DNA of 64,000 nt from Schizophyllum amplum (lineage: Eukaryota; Basidiomycota; Agaricomycetes; Agaricales; Schizophyllaceae). The position numbers and the translations under genes are program-made. The notes beneath the pieces are model-generated. The model was not told the DNA's origin. It saw nothing but the letters and a program-made list of their open reading frames with translations, and searched no databases. Location: contig VDMD01000006.1 in NCBI GenBank assembly GCA_007026445.1, forward strand, positions 310,001-374,000, in the 5' to 3' direction. Shown here one piece after another: positions 34,111 to 45,855 of this stretch; the stretch's first letter is position 1; each line of letters begins with the position of its first letter.

Positions 34111-35765
34111 TCAGCCGTCCTTGTTCACTTTGGAAGAACAGATTTGATATCTCTTGGCTGCGCGAACGCGGTTAGCATTGTGTCCGAGGAGCAGAGCCCT
34201 ATCGGCGACTTGAAGACGCACCACGGCACGCCTGTAATCAGCGTCGCAAGCGACCTCGCTGAGGCGGTCATCCCGCGTTCCCGTGTTGATCATAGCAACA
34301 GAGAAGTGAGTCGCACTGAGTTGCATGTCGCCCGAGGTGCAATGGACTTCTCCGGGCACCATGTTCCCTCTACTGTTGAGCACGAAGAGCAGCACATTCC
34401 CGTAGCTGCAGTCCCAAGTTAAGAACAAATGTACCGGCGGTCATGAGGTGGTCAAAACGCACAGAGGTCCTATAGACAATTCCCTGCCAGCATTCAATCA
34501 GCTCGCGCTCTTTACGCCATCTAGATTCTACTGCAGCCGCTCACCAAACCATGTAGACCGAGTTCACCGTTCCCATAGTTTCGTAGCAAATAAGCATGAG
34601 GACCATTGCTACTGCTGTGACGGTCCCGGACTCTATGGACAGCAGGATGAGCCTCCGGAGCAACTCTTGGGTTGATCGATATTGCGTTTGTTTGCGACTT
34701 TGAACCAGCTGGACAAATTGGCTCAATTTTATGGCCGACGTGTCATGTAGTACCCCACATAAACTCACCAAGACGGTCATCGTTCCGGCAATGAGTGCAT
34801 CACAGATGACGCTGGATACGGTCCAGATCTAGACAGTCGCAATAAGTTCTTGGTGCGATGGAAGGCCAGAGGAGAGGTGAACACGTACCCGAACGACAGA
34901 GTGCATGTCTATGAGTTCAAGTGTGTTCGATCCATTGGCGGCGTACTGGAACGAAGATGTCGGCTCATGAGCACTTCATTGGGTGATGTACCTACGACGG
35001 CCATGTCCGCCAGAGCTCCTGCGAACGCCAACAGTGCCACCTGCAAACGGGTCAACGTTTCACGCGCTCAGGTCTTCGCAAGATAATACGCCACCAGGCT
35101 GACGATAGCTGCGATGCCTTTGCCCACCAAATCACGGCGAAAAAATGCGATGCGAAAGGCAAAGAACAGCTGGACCGAGAAGGCGCCTTGGCAAATGTCA
35201 GCGTCAGAACGCGAGAGAAAGGGGGGGGAGGGGAACGTAGCGTACTGATTCCGGTAGTGACAGGAATTGTGAGAGTTGTCCATGGATTTGCAATCCAGAT
35301 GTCGGGATTACCAGCGTTCTTGACGAGGATTATGTACTGCGAGGCGATCGCAAAGCCGATCGTTGTACCGGAGTCGACGGTGATGAAGAGGGCTACGGAT
35401 CCTTAGCGGTTCAGCGAAGGCTCATGCGAGCATGACGCGCACCTAGGTACTTCAACCACTTATCTGCTTGCGAGTGATAGGATAGGTATGTGCCTAAGAT
35501 AATCGTGAGTAGAAGTGTTATGGCGCAAAATCCCATCGGTAGTACACAGTTGGACGAGGTAGCACCCATACAGCAGACAAGAAAGGTCGACGGAGATCAG
35601 CTTTCCTCTGGGCGTCAGCCTCACGTAGGATGACGGTCTGTTCCAGACATACGAAGGGTCCATTACTAGTGGAGGGTGAGCAGACGTTGTCAAGTCATGT
35701 ATATGAAGGACGTACACAGGTACAAACATTTCCGCGACATCGGCTGGTGTAGCCACAGGCGTCAT
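34111..35765 (-). CDS. DUF6534 multi-pass membrane protein, 350 aa (array member 1)
   Basis: Fungal integral membrane protein with about seven helices; the family is large in Agaricomycetes and has no established biochemical role. Exons: 35765-35716, 35607-35546, 35493-35443, 35401-35246, 35186-35095, 35040-34996, 34945-34889, 34828-34769, 34708-34545, 34483-34463, 34405-34111; the sum is 351 codons. The N-terminal helix is ISVDLSCLLYGCYLVQL. The DUF6534 region spans the last helices (YRSTQELLRRLILLSIESG, then LMLICYETMGTVNSVYMVW). The hydrophilic tail is variable. A TATATAG box lies about 60 bases upstream. The exon lengths 51, 92, 45, 57, 60, 164 and 21 recur in the two paralogs. The exon 2 acceptor is the least certain junction. 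Confidence 0.85.
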
Positions 35766-35822
35766 GGTCCATAAAGACGCCCCGGGGGTTGCTTGACGTG
35801 AGTGCAGGAACAAAGAATGCCC

Positions 35823-35829
35823 TATATAG
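35823..35829 (-). promoter_or_regulatory. TATA box of DUF6534 member 1
   Basis: On the minus strand ACTATATAGG, about 60 bases before the start codon; member 3 has a TATA box at the same distance. Confidence 0.45.
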
Positions 35830-36161
35830 TACCGCGAACGCTTCTGATTACCCGATGAGACCGCGGTGAAGCAGCACAGGTGCTGATCTACATCATTTCC
35901 GAAGCCGCTGGGCTCTATATGAGGGTGAAGCACGCGGACGCCCGTACCAAGCCCGTACGGCCAGGAGATGGCTTCAGCGGCGCAAAACTGATCATCATCA
36001 ATTGACGGCAAACTGGAAATCAGTGAAGCTTCACCGCGACGAAACCAACTTCCTGACTTCCAGACTCCACGGGACATGCATTAGGTAAGGTGAATATAGA
36101 CTAAAGCCTGAATTCGAGGGCCACCAGGAACTGAGATGAGCGTCTGAAGCCTGAAGCACCT

Positions 36162-37794
36162 TCAACATGCAATGTCGGTCGTTCCCGTTGCCTTCGTAAA
36201 CTTCGTCAGCAATGCACACAGCAAACACATAGTCCTAAGAGCGAGACGCACCATGGGGCGTTCCGGACCTCTAAGACCGCCGCTGACACTGGGATGCACA
36301 TCGTCGGCTCGATCAGTAGAGAAATCCGCTCCGCACGACCTCGACGAGTCTGGCAGCTCGGGATCGCTAGTGTTGCACAGAACCTCGTCTGATGACATGC
36401 TTTCCCGAGCGTTGAGTACGAAGAGCATCACGTTGCCGTACCTACAAGGCGTTTTAGAATAAGTATAGTCGCGCAAACCACAAGTGACGCACAAGGGTCC
36501 TATCGCTAACTCCCTACAACCACAATCAGTTAGACAGTCATCGTTGTGTCGCGCGCAAACAGGAGCTCACGCACCAAACAGTGTAGGACGAGTTCACGGT
36601 GCTCATGGTTTCGTAGCAGGTAAGCATGAGAATCATGACAATCGCCGTGACGGTGCCCGTCTCTATCGACTGGAAGATGAGCCGTCGAATCATATCCCTG
36701 GTCGATCGAAAGTGCGTTTGCTTGCGACTGCTGACGAGCTAGAAAACATTAAGTCATTCGGCTAAAACACGCATTGAGGGAAGCGCACCAGAAAGGTCAT
36801 CGTTCCGGCGATCAGTATGTCACAGACAACGCTTGAGACGGTCCATATCTGCAAGATGCGGTGAGCCAATGCTGCTTCAGGCAGAGGTGTAGCACATACT
36901 CTAGCGACAGTAAACATGTTCGCTAGTAAAAGAGCGTTAGACCCGTTCTTCACAAACTGTCAGGGTATTGGGACAGTCAATGTAAGCGATATGATTTTTT
37001 TCGTGTGGCGATACTCACGACAACCATGTCCGCTATGGCGCCTGCAAAGGCCAATGTGGCCACCTGTCACGCTAGTCAGCCTCGCGGGCGTTTGAAGCAG
37101 TCACCTTACCAAGCTGACTATGGCTGACAGAGTTTTGCCCACAGCATCACGGCGAAAGGATGCGATGCGAGACGCGAAAAACAACTGGACCAAGAACGCG
37201 CCTTATGAAAGTCAGTCAATGGTCTCGGAGTGAGCGGACAACGGCAACGCACTGAGTCCCGTGGTGATAGGTGTCAACAGAAATTCCCATGGACTTGAAG
37301 ACCAAATGCCCGGGTTGCCTCTGTTGAGGACGAGGACTTTGTACTGCGAGGCAATACCAAAACCAATAGTCATGCCAGAGATTATTGTAAGTGCGACGGC
37401 TGCAAAGATCTCAGAAAGTCTGACCTCACGAAGATATGAAGTGCACTTACCCATGTACTTTAGCCATTTGTCCCTGTAAGAATGGGAGTTGAAGTACCGG
37501 CCTGAAGAGATGTCAGGTCGTCGCCAGAAGTATAGAAGGTGCTTTTACCTAGTTGTACCAGATAACAGCCATATAAAAGACATGCAAAGTCGACGGCGAT
37601 CATCTGGCCATCTTGATATCAGCCGTATACGAGCTATCGCTCAGGAGGGCTGGGTGTACGAAAGGCCCATTTCTGTCGCACAGTCAGCGCTATGTGGCAA
37701 GAGGGTAAGTATTGGTGACTTACACAGGGATAAACATCTCTAAGGATTCCTCAGAACTACTACTAGAGGTCGCGGCGAAGGCATCATCATTCAT
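36162..37794 (-). CDS. DUF6534 multi-pass membrane protein, 346 aa (array member 2)
   Basis: Paralog of its neighbours. Exons: 37794-37726, 37603-37549, 37501-37451, 37399-37253, 37201-37110, 37063-37019, 36956-36900, 36848-36789, 36738-36575, 36513-36493, 36441-36162; the sum is 347 codons. The N-terminus is Ser-rich (MNDDAFAATSSSSSEE), followed by IAVDFACLLYGCYLVQL. Later helices include AVALTIISGMTIGFGIASQY and the DUF6534 block FRSTRDMIRRLIFQSIETG. The second exon could also be joined with a GTAAGT donor 2 bases downstream, but only the GTGTAA donor keeps the frame. The tail after YGNVMLFVLNAR differs from the other members. It is separated from member 1 by 396 bases. Confidence 0.85.
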
Positions 37795-38653
37795 AAGTAT
37801 AACGACGATGCGCCCAGGCGCTCAGTTCAAGTAGGCGGTGGCGGTCTCGCTTATGTGGTATACGTGGGCACACCGACGCCGGCCGGCCGTCCGACAAGCG
37901 CGCAAGAAGCAGTGGAAAAGCAAAGGATGATGAGAGTCTGAGATGGAAACGAGACGGCGACGGCCGTGATACGCGGGGAATCGATTTGATTACATTTTCA
38001 GGTGACTGTAGTTGACCTCTCGTGAGCGTGCGCCGTGTGCCACCAACTGTGAGCATTCACCGTCGTCACCTTCAGACTTGTCGCCAGTCGTGGGGCTGCA
38101 TGCGGGCGCCTGCTGCCCAACAACGGCGCTCCGAGAATCGGGGACGTTGATCAACTTGATGGGAGCTGGAGGAAAGCCGCGTGACAGCCGGCGCTTGCCG
38201 TCGCAGCCGCTTTATCTCACGACCACGTGCAGCCGCCGGTTCGAATGCGGACCGGGAGAGGAGGCAAACTGGTACTAAGTGTAAGTATGGATGTATGAAA
38301 AACCAGACCGCCCTCCGATGGCCTTTCATGCTACAGTGTACTTACACGCAGCTACTTATATTATCTGTCAATGGGGTCTTTATACAATAGCATCGGCCCG
38401 ATCATATAAGTAGCAGGCGATCTCGAGTGACTGCGACTGCTGTGCAAGAACGTGTTGTTGTTGCATGCAGTGCGGTACAAAGCAAGTCGGATGGCGGCTG
38501 CACGCTATATACAATTAATGCACTGTAGGCTTTGCTCAGGACACAGCAGAACATGGGGCTTCATCGCTCAGAATCAGCGATCAGTCGAGAAGGACCGCTT
38601 CGGTGTCTTTCTGCATCCATCCTGCCGATGCAGGCAATGAGCAGTCGGAGACA
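37795..38653. other. Spacer between DUF6534 members 2 and 3
   Basis: About 860 bases, with the promoter of member 2 and the 3' region of member 3 (both minus strand). No further gene recognised. Confidence 0.5.
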
Positions 38654-40207
38654 TCACTGGAATTGCGCACATACTCGCTGATCGTCTGACTCCTCGAACC
38701 GGACAGAGACGTTGGTATTGACCTTGACCGCCTGACGATCGTCGCTGCTGCGCGTCTCACCACTGGTGGAGGAGGCGAAGTTCACGGCCGAATGCAAGTT
38801 GAAGTCATTGGTGCTGCTGAAGACCTCGCCTGGTCTCAAGCCGGCCCTTGCGTTTAGAACAAACAGCATGACGTTGCCATACCTGCGCACGATCAGATAA
38901 TATGTCACTGCCATGGATAGAACATACAATGGTGCAATGGAGTATTCCCTAGTAGAGAACAAAGATTATCAAAAGGGAAAGGGGGCTTCGTGAACCACGC
39001 ACCAGATGAGATATGTCGAGTTCTGCGAGTTCATCGTCTCGTAGCATATGAGCATCAAGATCATGACGACAGCCGTCACACTGCCGGTTTCGATGGATTG
39101 AACTATGAGCCGTCGCACAAGTTGCTTCGTCGATCGGAAGTGGGCCTGGCTATGGCTGCGAGCAAGCTGGAATTTTATTGGTTATCATAGCGTCAGTGCC
39201 CAGAATTGAACCGCACCAATACTATCATGATTCCCGCAATTGATACGTCGCATACGACACTGGATATAGTCCATAGCTACAGAGAAACATCAAGGACGAT
39301 AATCCGTCAAATAACGAAGGACTGACCCTAGTGACGAGTAGCAAGTTCGTAATTTGCAGAGCATTGGAGCCTGCTCGTAGGTACTGAGAAGCGGTTTTAG
39401 GAGTGGGACTTGCAGGGGAAAGCTGCAGGACTTACGATGATCATGAGCGCTAGAGCGCCGCCAAAAGCAAGGATGGCGACCTGTCCAGCCTAAGAGACGA
39501 GCAATGATCACAGGCGCGTGCGACTCACCGATGCAACAGAAGCCGCGAGTATCTTGCCCCCAATGCTACGCTCGATTAGTGCGATACGACCTGCAAAAAA
39601 CAGCTGGACGAGAAATGCATCTGGTCGCACCCATATATCAGTACGAGGACCAGGTAAACCTGAAAGAAAGACTAACTGAGGCCTGTCGTAAACGGCAGCA
39701 TTGATGCCTCCCAAGGCGTCGACTGCCAAACTTGTGGCAAACCCCAGCCCTCAACCATGACCCCATACTGTGCGCCTGTCCCCAGCCCGACGTGGAGCCC
39801 ACCCGTCATGGTGACTGCCATAACTGGAGACAGTCAGACTGCGTCTTATACGCAAACGTTATGCGTGCTAACCCAGATATTTGAGCCAGCTGTCTCTCTC
39901 AGAGTAAGTACCGTAGTACGTGCCTAGCTAGCGGATGAGCGTCGCGCCGGCCAAGGAATAGGTGACTCACTGAGCTGGGCCAGGTAGCAGCCGTACAACA
40001 ACCACACAAAATCGACCGCAACAAGCTGTCGCGTCCGCGTCAGCTGAAAGCCGGTTTCCGGACCGCTGTGCGTACAAAAGGACCGTTGCTGATTAAGATC
40101 CTGAGTTTCCCGCGACCTGGGACGTAGCAATGCACGCACAATGGTTCGAACATCTGCGCGGTGGCGGCAGGCGTCAGCGCCGGAGTACTTGGCGCGTTGT
40201 CTGCCAT
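38654..40207 (-). CDS. DUF6534 multi-pass membrane protein, 330 aa (array member 3)
   Basis: Exons: 40207-40136, 40025-39971, 39923-39873, 39823-39677, 39620-39529, 39480-39436, 39383-39327, 39276-39217, 39166-39003, 38948-38928, 38882-38654; the sum is 331 codons. The N-terminus is MADNAPSTPALTPAATAQMF, with first helix VAVDFVWLLYGCYLAQL. The DUF6534 block is FRSTKQLVRRLIVQSIETG, followed by MILMLICYETMNSQNSTYL. Exon 4 (147 nt) and exons 5-10 have the same lengths as in member 2, showing tandem duplication with conserved introns. Function is unknown; the family is often placed near receptors or transporters, but this is not evidence of role. Confidence 0.85.
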
Positions 40208-41346
40208 CTCGCGCGACCTCCAGAGAGCGGAAAGAGAGGGATGTTGCGGGCGATGTCCGCGCTCTCTATATATGCGCGTCAGCGTCGGACACATGCATCT
40301 CCCTTTTGTTATCGCCGGAAGTTCGCACAGTCGCTCACCACAGTGGCAAGCTCCGATAGGTAGAGTTATAGAAGCAGCGCACGAGTGATTTCATGATGAT
40401 TGGGCGCGTGCGCGTGCCCACTGCCGGGCGCCGCACACCACACGCACGTTTTATACCGGGCATCAATGTCTATGAAAGACGGCCCGTGAGGACACCAGGA
40501 GGACATCAAGCTGGAGACCTACCGGTCCTTGAGGCAGATTGAGATGGGGAGATGAATCAGGTCCATGAGTTGGGTCTGAGGCTTGATGCAGGCGTGCGAC
40601 AAATCCGGGGCGACCCACGTTTTCTCACGCCCATAAAGTCGCTCTCCGACACCGTTTCTATGTCTGTGCCACGAAGAAGAGAGTGTGAAGAGGAGCTCCA
40701 GCGACATTTTGTGTATCCCGCTCTGATCCCGCTGGGCTTCTGTCTGGTTGAGCATTCAACACAACGTTCCTTCGGCAGCGACGGTCTCAAATGCGCATCG
40801 ACCTTTGCAAATTCAGGCTGACTCTAACAGGCGACCACAGTGACAAACTTTTAACTCTCAAGGCTTCTCTGCCGCATGGCGAAGGAAGACCACACTCTTG
40901 GTGGGTCTCGACGTTATCGTCGAACGCTCTATAAGACCCCCGAGAATGAAGTTGTACGAGCGCTCCGCGTTTGACGCATCTTCCGTTCGCACGCACCAAC
41001 CAGAAACATGCGAGGGTCTGAAAGATCTGCGGACAGACGACATAGACCGACATCAGACATACCGTCACATAACCTCCTCAGACGAGCTGAGCAGGTTCCG
41101 GTTTGATGGAGTCGTTGCGGCCACCGCCGGGGAGGCTTTAGCAGGCCATGGATTCAACGTCCAACGCTCGATGAGAGTCAATAGAGCCCGCATGCCATGG
41201 AGTCAAGACATCAAGCGTCCGTGCGCCGTGTGAACCATCATGGCGGTCAGCGATGGTCCTCGGACCTCTGCGGGTCTATCGGGACTTCCCAAACTGCGCC
41301 GGCCTTCGACGCCTGGCTTGACTTCTTCCCTCTCGCAGTAGCTCTC
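40208..41346. other. Divergent intergenic region (DUF6534 member 3 / P450)
   Basis: About 1.1 kb. A TATATAT box on the minus strand at 40267-40273 lies about 60 bases upstream of member 3. An in-frame upstream ATG for the P450 at 41197 would add 50 residues before the membrane anchor. No separate gene is supported. Confidence 0.5.
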
Positions 41347-43626
41347 ATGGACGCCCTCTCTGTGCGCGATGGCTGTCTCGTGCTCCTCGCGTCCTTCATA
41401 GCGTACAAAGCGGTACGGCGCGCTCTGCCAGTGGCTCGACCGCTTCCTCCTGGTCCCACGGGGTATCCACTGCTGGGCAACGTATTCGATATGCCGAAGA
41501 CCCGCATGTGGGAGACCTTCAAAGAATGGGGCCAAAAATGTAAGTCACCTCTTCTCTCGCCTACTTAAAATCAACCAAATTACTGAATGCCTCCCCAGAT
41601 GGTAAGACCGGGCTCGCACGACCATTGCTCTGTGTTGGCTGATGTTCATGCTGTGCAGGCCCCATCGTCTCGGTGACCGTCCTCGGGCAGGTCATAGTGG
41701 TCCTCGATGATCCCAAGGTCGCCGAGGATCTGCTTGGAAAGCGCGGGCAAATTTACTCAGACCGGCCCACCATGCACATGGCGGAGCTCTCGGGGTACGA
41801 CCGCGCGCTGTCAAACTCGCACTATGGCCCGCGCGTCCGCGAGTGGCGCAAGCTCTTTGCGCGGGTCATTGGGACGCGCGAGCATATTGCGCGCTTCAAT
41901 GGCGTGGAGGAGTACCAGGCTGCGATGTTCATAAATCGGATGCTGGCGGAGTCAGATAATTGGTACGATGTGAGTCTCTATTTGGCGTTCTTGTTTCTCT
42001 GACCTTGGCTTTGAGCGGCTGTGCTGAACCCGCACATCGCAGGCTACGCGAAAGTGGGTGGATTCCTTCCGCTGCAGGCGCTGCATGTAGCTTACTCGGT
42101 TTCTCAGGACGTTCGCCGCGCTGGTCTTGCATCTCGCCTACGGGTACAGGGTGAGTGTTTCCCTTCTTCTCCCGCACTGACTCGACCTTACGCGATGCGT
42201 CGTAGATCGAAGAAGACGGCATCGATCCAATGATTGCTCTCGCAGATCAGGTATGGAAATATCTCTACGCGCTCCTAGGCACCGACGTCCAACCTACCTT
42301 GTAGGTCATGAAGGAATTCTCGGAAGTCGCGACGCCGGGCGCTTATGCAGTCGACTTCATCCCTGCTCGTGAGTCGCAACTTCGATGTCTGCAGAAGCAT
42401 CTCACGCATCAGTCACTCAGTCAAGTATCTCCCTGACTGCATCCCCGGGACCGGGTTTAAGCAGACTGCGAGAGCGTACAAGAAGACCTTGGACGACATG
42501 GGCGAGCGCCCCATCGCGCATGTGCGCGAGGAGCTGGTACGCCGCCCCACTTTCACCGGTCGTGCTTGTAGACTGACGAAGGAGCAGGCTAAGGGCGCCC
42601 CGAACGGATCCTTCGTGGGCACGCTCCTGCGTGACGAGCCCAACCTCACGCCGGAGCGTCTCTTCGACATCACCTGGGCCGCCGCCGCCTTCTATTCCGG
42701 CGGCGCAGAAACTGTAAGCTGGAGCTCCCTCTTTCCTCGTAATGTATCTGGGCGCTCACAGACGCTTCGTCAGTCCGTGTCCGTGATTCAGAGCTACTTC
42801 CTTGCGGTCTGCAAATACCCCGAGGTGCAGGCGAAGGCCCAAGCCGAGTTAGACAGCGTCCTTGGACATGGGCGTCTGCCCACGCTGTCCGACAGAGATT
42901 CGTTCCCTTATATCGGCGCTATTTGCAAGGAGCTTTGCCGCTGGTGGGTTGAAACCAGCGAATCAGCTGGAACGACGTTGCCGGATGGTCCGACGATGTC
43001 AGACTAACGCAACATACAGGATTCCGGTAGCGCCGCTGGCCTTCCCGCACTGCACTACCGCCGACGATATCTACGATGACTATCTGATACCCAAGGGGTC
43101 AATGGTTTTTCCCAATGTTTGGTGCGTGATTGCCTATGCGAGCGTTCGAGCTGGGGTGCTGACATCCGCCCAGGAAATTCCTGCATGATCCCGATATTTA
43201 TGAGTCTCCGTCGGTGTTCAAGCCAGAGCGTTTCCTTGGTGCAGACCCAGCTCCTGATCCGCGCGAGATGGGGTTCTTCGGGTACGGAAGGAGGCAATGT
43301 CCTGGTAAGTGGACGCGTCGCTTGACAGGGAATCGTTCGCTAAACGTCCGTAGGCAGTCATCTTGCGGACGCGAGTGTGTGGATGCACGTCGCGCACGCA
43401 GTCGCTGCGCTCGATATCTCGAAGGCAATAAACTCTGAGGGAAACCCCATTGAGCCCTCTGGCGATACGGACGATGGCTTGATTCTGTGAGGTCCTCTGC
43501 TATGATGTATATTTTGAAGCTGAACATGTTCGCAGACGACCCCTGCCCTTTGCGTGCAACATTCGGCCCCGCTCCTCGGACGCCTTGCGCCTCATACAGG
43601 AGCGGATTGACAGAGGGTCCGAGTGA
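41347..43626 (+). CDS. Cytochrome P450 monooxygenase, 512 aa, 14 exons including 3-nt and 11-nt micro-exons
   Basis: ER-anchored haem-thiolate monooxygenase, substrate unknown; it resembles the large basidiomycete families often labelled O-methylsterigmatocystin oxidoreductase. Exons: 41347-41539, 41599-41601, 41659-41969, 42043-42053, 42108-42150, 42206-42250, 42305-42368, 42421-42536, 42588-42713, 42774-42943, 43020-43121, 43174-43304, 43354-43486, 43536-43626; the sum is 513 codons. Motifs: N-terminal anchor [11 protein letters not shown], proline hinge [15 protein letters not shown]-helix FYSGGAET, ExxR as KELCR (about 356-360), PERF as FKPERF and the haem loop [10 protein letters not shown] (Cys about 437). 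The 3-nt exon supplies Tyr-Gly in K-Y-G-P; skipping it keeps the frame but gives K-C-P. Confidence 0.88.
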
Positions 43627-44125
43627 AGAATAGGTTATGTATGGTAGAGCGTGCGGTGCCGAATGCTGGCGCTTGTTCAAGCGTGTGTGTGTATGCTGGA
43701 GAAGAAACGCCTTTGGATGCCATTCAGGTGCAAAATATGTTTGAACAGACTTGCTGTTCCTTGCTCTTTGTACCAAATGAAGTCGAACTGCAACCGACAG
43801 CGGGACTCCCCAAAATTACGTCGGTGGCACTGGGTGCGACGCGGCATCGTGACTTGATTGCGTCACCAGGCGACGCGTCTGATGGGTGTGGCCTTGTTTT
43901 GCAAAGAAACGGTCAGGTGACTTCCAAGTTCAGGCGCGGAGAGACGGTCAAATCGGCTTGCGGCCTTGGTTTGCTTCCACCATCTGCACCCGGCCTCCTC
44001 ATTAGGAACGCTTACCGTCCTTCTCTCCTCCCTCCACCGTCTACGCAGCCACGGAACGCTTCTCGCTGTTACCTCCTTCCGCTTTCCCACTTCCTATCCA
44101 ACGTTGAACGCCGCCAGCGACCGAC
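43627..44125. other. Intergenic region, P450 3' end and cyclin promoter
   Basis: About 500 bases; a CTCC-rich pyrimidine stretch (44010-44110) lies upstream of the cyclin start codon. No gene recognised. Confidence 0.5.
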
Positions 44126-45855
44126 ATGGCCACCAACAACCTTCGCGTACGTCACGGCGCTGCGCACAGCGAGCATGACGTTGCTCACACTTACCACTCA
44201 GCTTCCTGCCCGCCGTCCTGGCATCCACCGTAGCAAGGGCGACGAGAATGCTATCAAGCAACTTCGTCAACCGACCGCCCTGGGAGGAGACGGACCCAAG
44301 CGTTTCGCCGCGGGCGCCATGAAGGCCACCCGCGCTGCTCTTGGCGAGATACCCACCGCAATTAACAGAAAAGTGCGTTGTCCACAGTGCTCACATCGTC
44401 CGGGTTGCTTATAGGCCACTTCCAGAACGACACGATACCCGGCAAGGGCAAAGAGGTTCTCAAGGAAGAAGTTGGTCTCAAGCGTGGCCGCCCCGACTCC
44501 GGTGGCCTGCCTCCCCAGCGCATTCCTCTCGGTCCGGGGCGTGCGGCACCCGCTGTCGCGCAAACAGTCAACGCTCGCCCATTGCGTACAAACGTTGCAC
44601 GGATACCTGTCCTCGCCGACGCTATCAGGCGTGCTTCGAAACCCTCTGCGCCTGAACCTGTTCAGCAGCAGGTCGTGTATGATGACGAGCCCGCATACCT
44701 TGGCATGGATGTCGAGAACGAGATGGAGGACGACGAAATTGTCATTGTTCATGACAGTGTTCTGGCTCACGACGAGGAGGAGATGGTCGGCGTAGAGAGC
44801 GACGATGATGAGCCTCCCGTACTGCCGTCCTCCTCCTCTCCGATGGTTGAGAAGGTCCCGCGCATGTGGCCGGAATGCTCCACTGCTCAGGCCGAGCGTC
44901 ACGAGCGCGAGCTGCAGGCCGTCCGTGCTACGTTCACGGACGTAGACCCGGAAGATGACAACATGGTGTCTGAGTACGCTAGCGAGATCTTCGAATACAT
45001 GTCGGAGCTCGAGGTACGCTTCATTTCTTGAATGTACCATTGGGCAAATATTAACAGTACGCAGGAGGAGCTCATGCCCGTTGCTGATTACATGGACGGC
45101 CAGAACGAGATCACCTGGGCGATGCGTCAGACGCTCATCGACTGGCTGCTGCAAGTTCATCTCCGCTACCACCTCATGCCGGAGACGCTATGGATCGCGA
45201 CGAACCTCATCGACCGCTTCCTCTCGAAGCGCGTCGTCTCCATGGTCAAGCTGCAACTTGTCGGCATCACCGCCATGTTCATCGCGGCCAAGTACGAGGA
45301 GATCCTCGCGCCGTCCGTCGACGAGTTCGTCTTCATGACGGAGAAGGGGTACAAGAAGGAGGAGATTCTGAAGGGCGAGCGCATTGTGCTGCAGACGCTG
45401 GACTTCAAGGTGTCGCACTACTGCTCGCCGTACTCGTGGATGCGCCGCATCTCGCGCGCGGACGACTACGATATTCAGACGCGCACGCTGAGCAAGTTCC
45501 TCATCGAGATTACGTTGCTCGACCACCGCTTCGTCCGCGTTAAGCCCAGCTTGATTGCGGCCGTAGGCATGTACTGCGCGCGCAAGATGTTGGGTGGTGA
45601 CTGGGTAAGCATACGACTTGTACTTATGTCTTGATCGGAAGCTGACGCCTCCCGCAGAACGAAGCCTTTGTCTACCACTCCGGCTACACGGAGGACTACC
45701 TCGTGCCGGGCCACAACATGCTCGTGGACAAGATGAAAGAGGCGGGCTTCACGCGCACGTACCTCTACAAGAAGTATGGGCACAAGAAGTTCCTCAAGGC
45801 GTCAATCTTCGCGACGGAGTGGTCCCGCAGCCAGCGCGACGACATGATGAACTAG
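44126..45855 (+). CDS. G2/mitotic B-type cyclin, 510 aa
   Basis: Regulatory subunit of the Cdk1 kinase driving entry into mitosis. Exons: 44126-44146, 44202-44376, 44415-45013, 45065-45604, 45658-45855; the sum is 511 codons. A disordered basic N-terminus (RRPGIHRSKGDENAIKQL, LGEIPTAINRK) and a long acidic linker precede two cyclin folds. Cyclin box landmarks are MRQTLIDWLLQVH, LWIATNLIDRFLS and FIAAKYEEI, with the MRAIL-like hydrophobic patch of B cyclins. The C-terminal fold has LIAAVGMYCARKML and ends FATEWSRSQRDDMMN. The second intron uses a GTTGTC donor in my model; this is the weakest junction. The destruction box is probably RRPGIHRSK, an imperfect R-x-x-x-x-x-x match. Confidence 0.9.

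Noticed and set aside
37550..37730. Frameshift making DUF6534 member 2 a pseudogene
   Set aside because: With the GTGTAA donor two bases upstream of the stronger-looking GTAAGT, all 11 exons join in frame to 346 residues.
41197..41346. P450 start at the upstream in-frame ATG 41197
   Set aside because: It would put about 50 hydrophilic residues before the membrane anchor, unlike microsomal P450s; kept only as an alternative.
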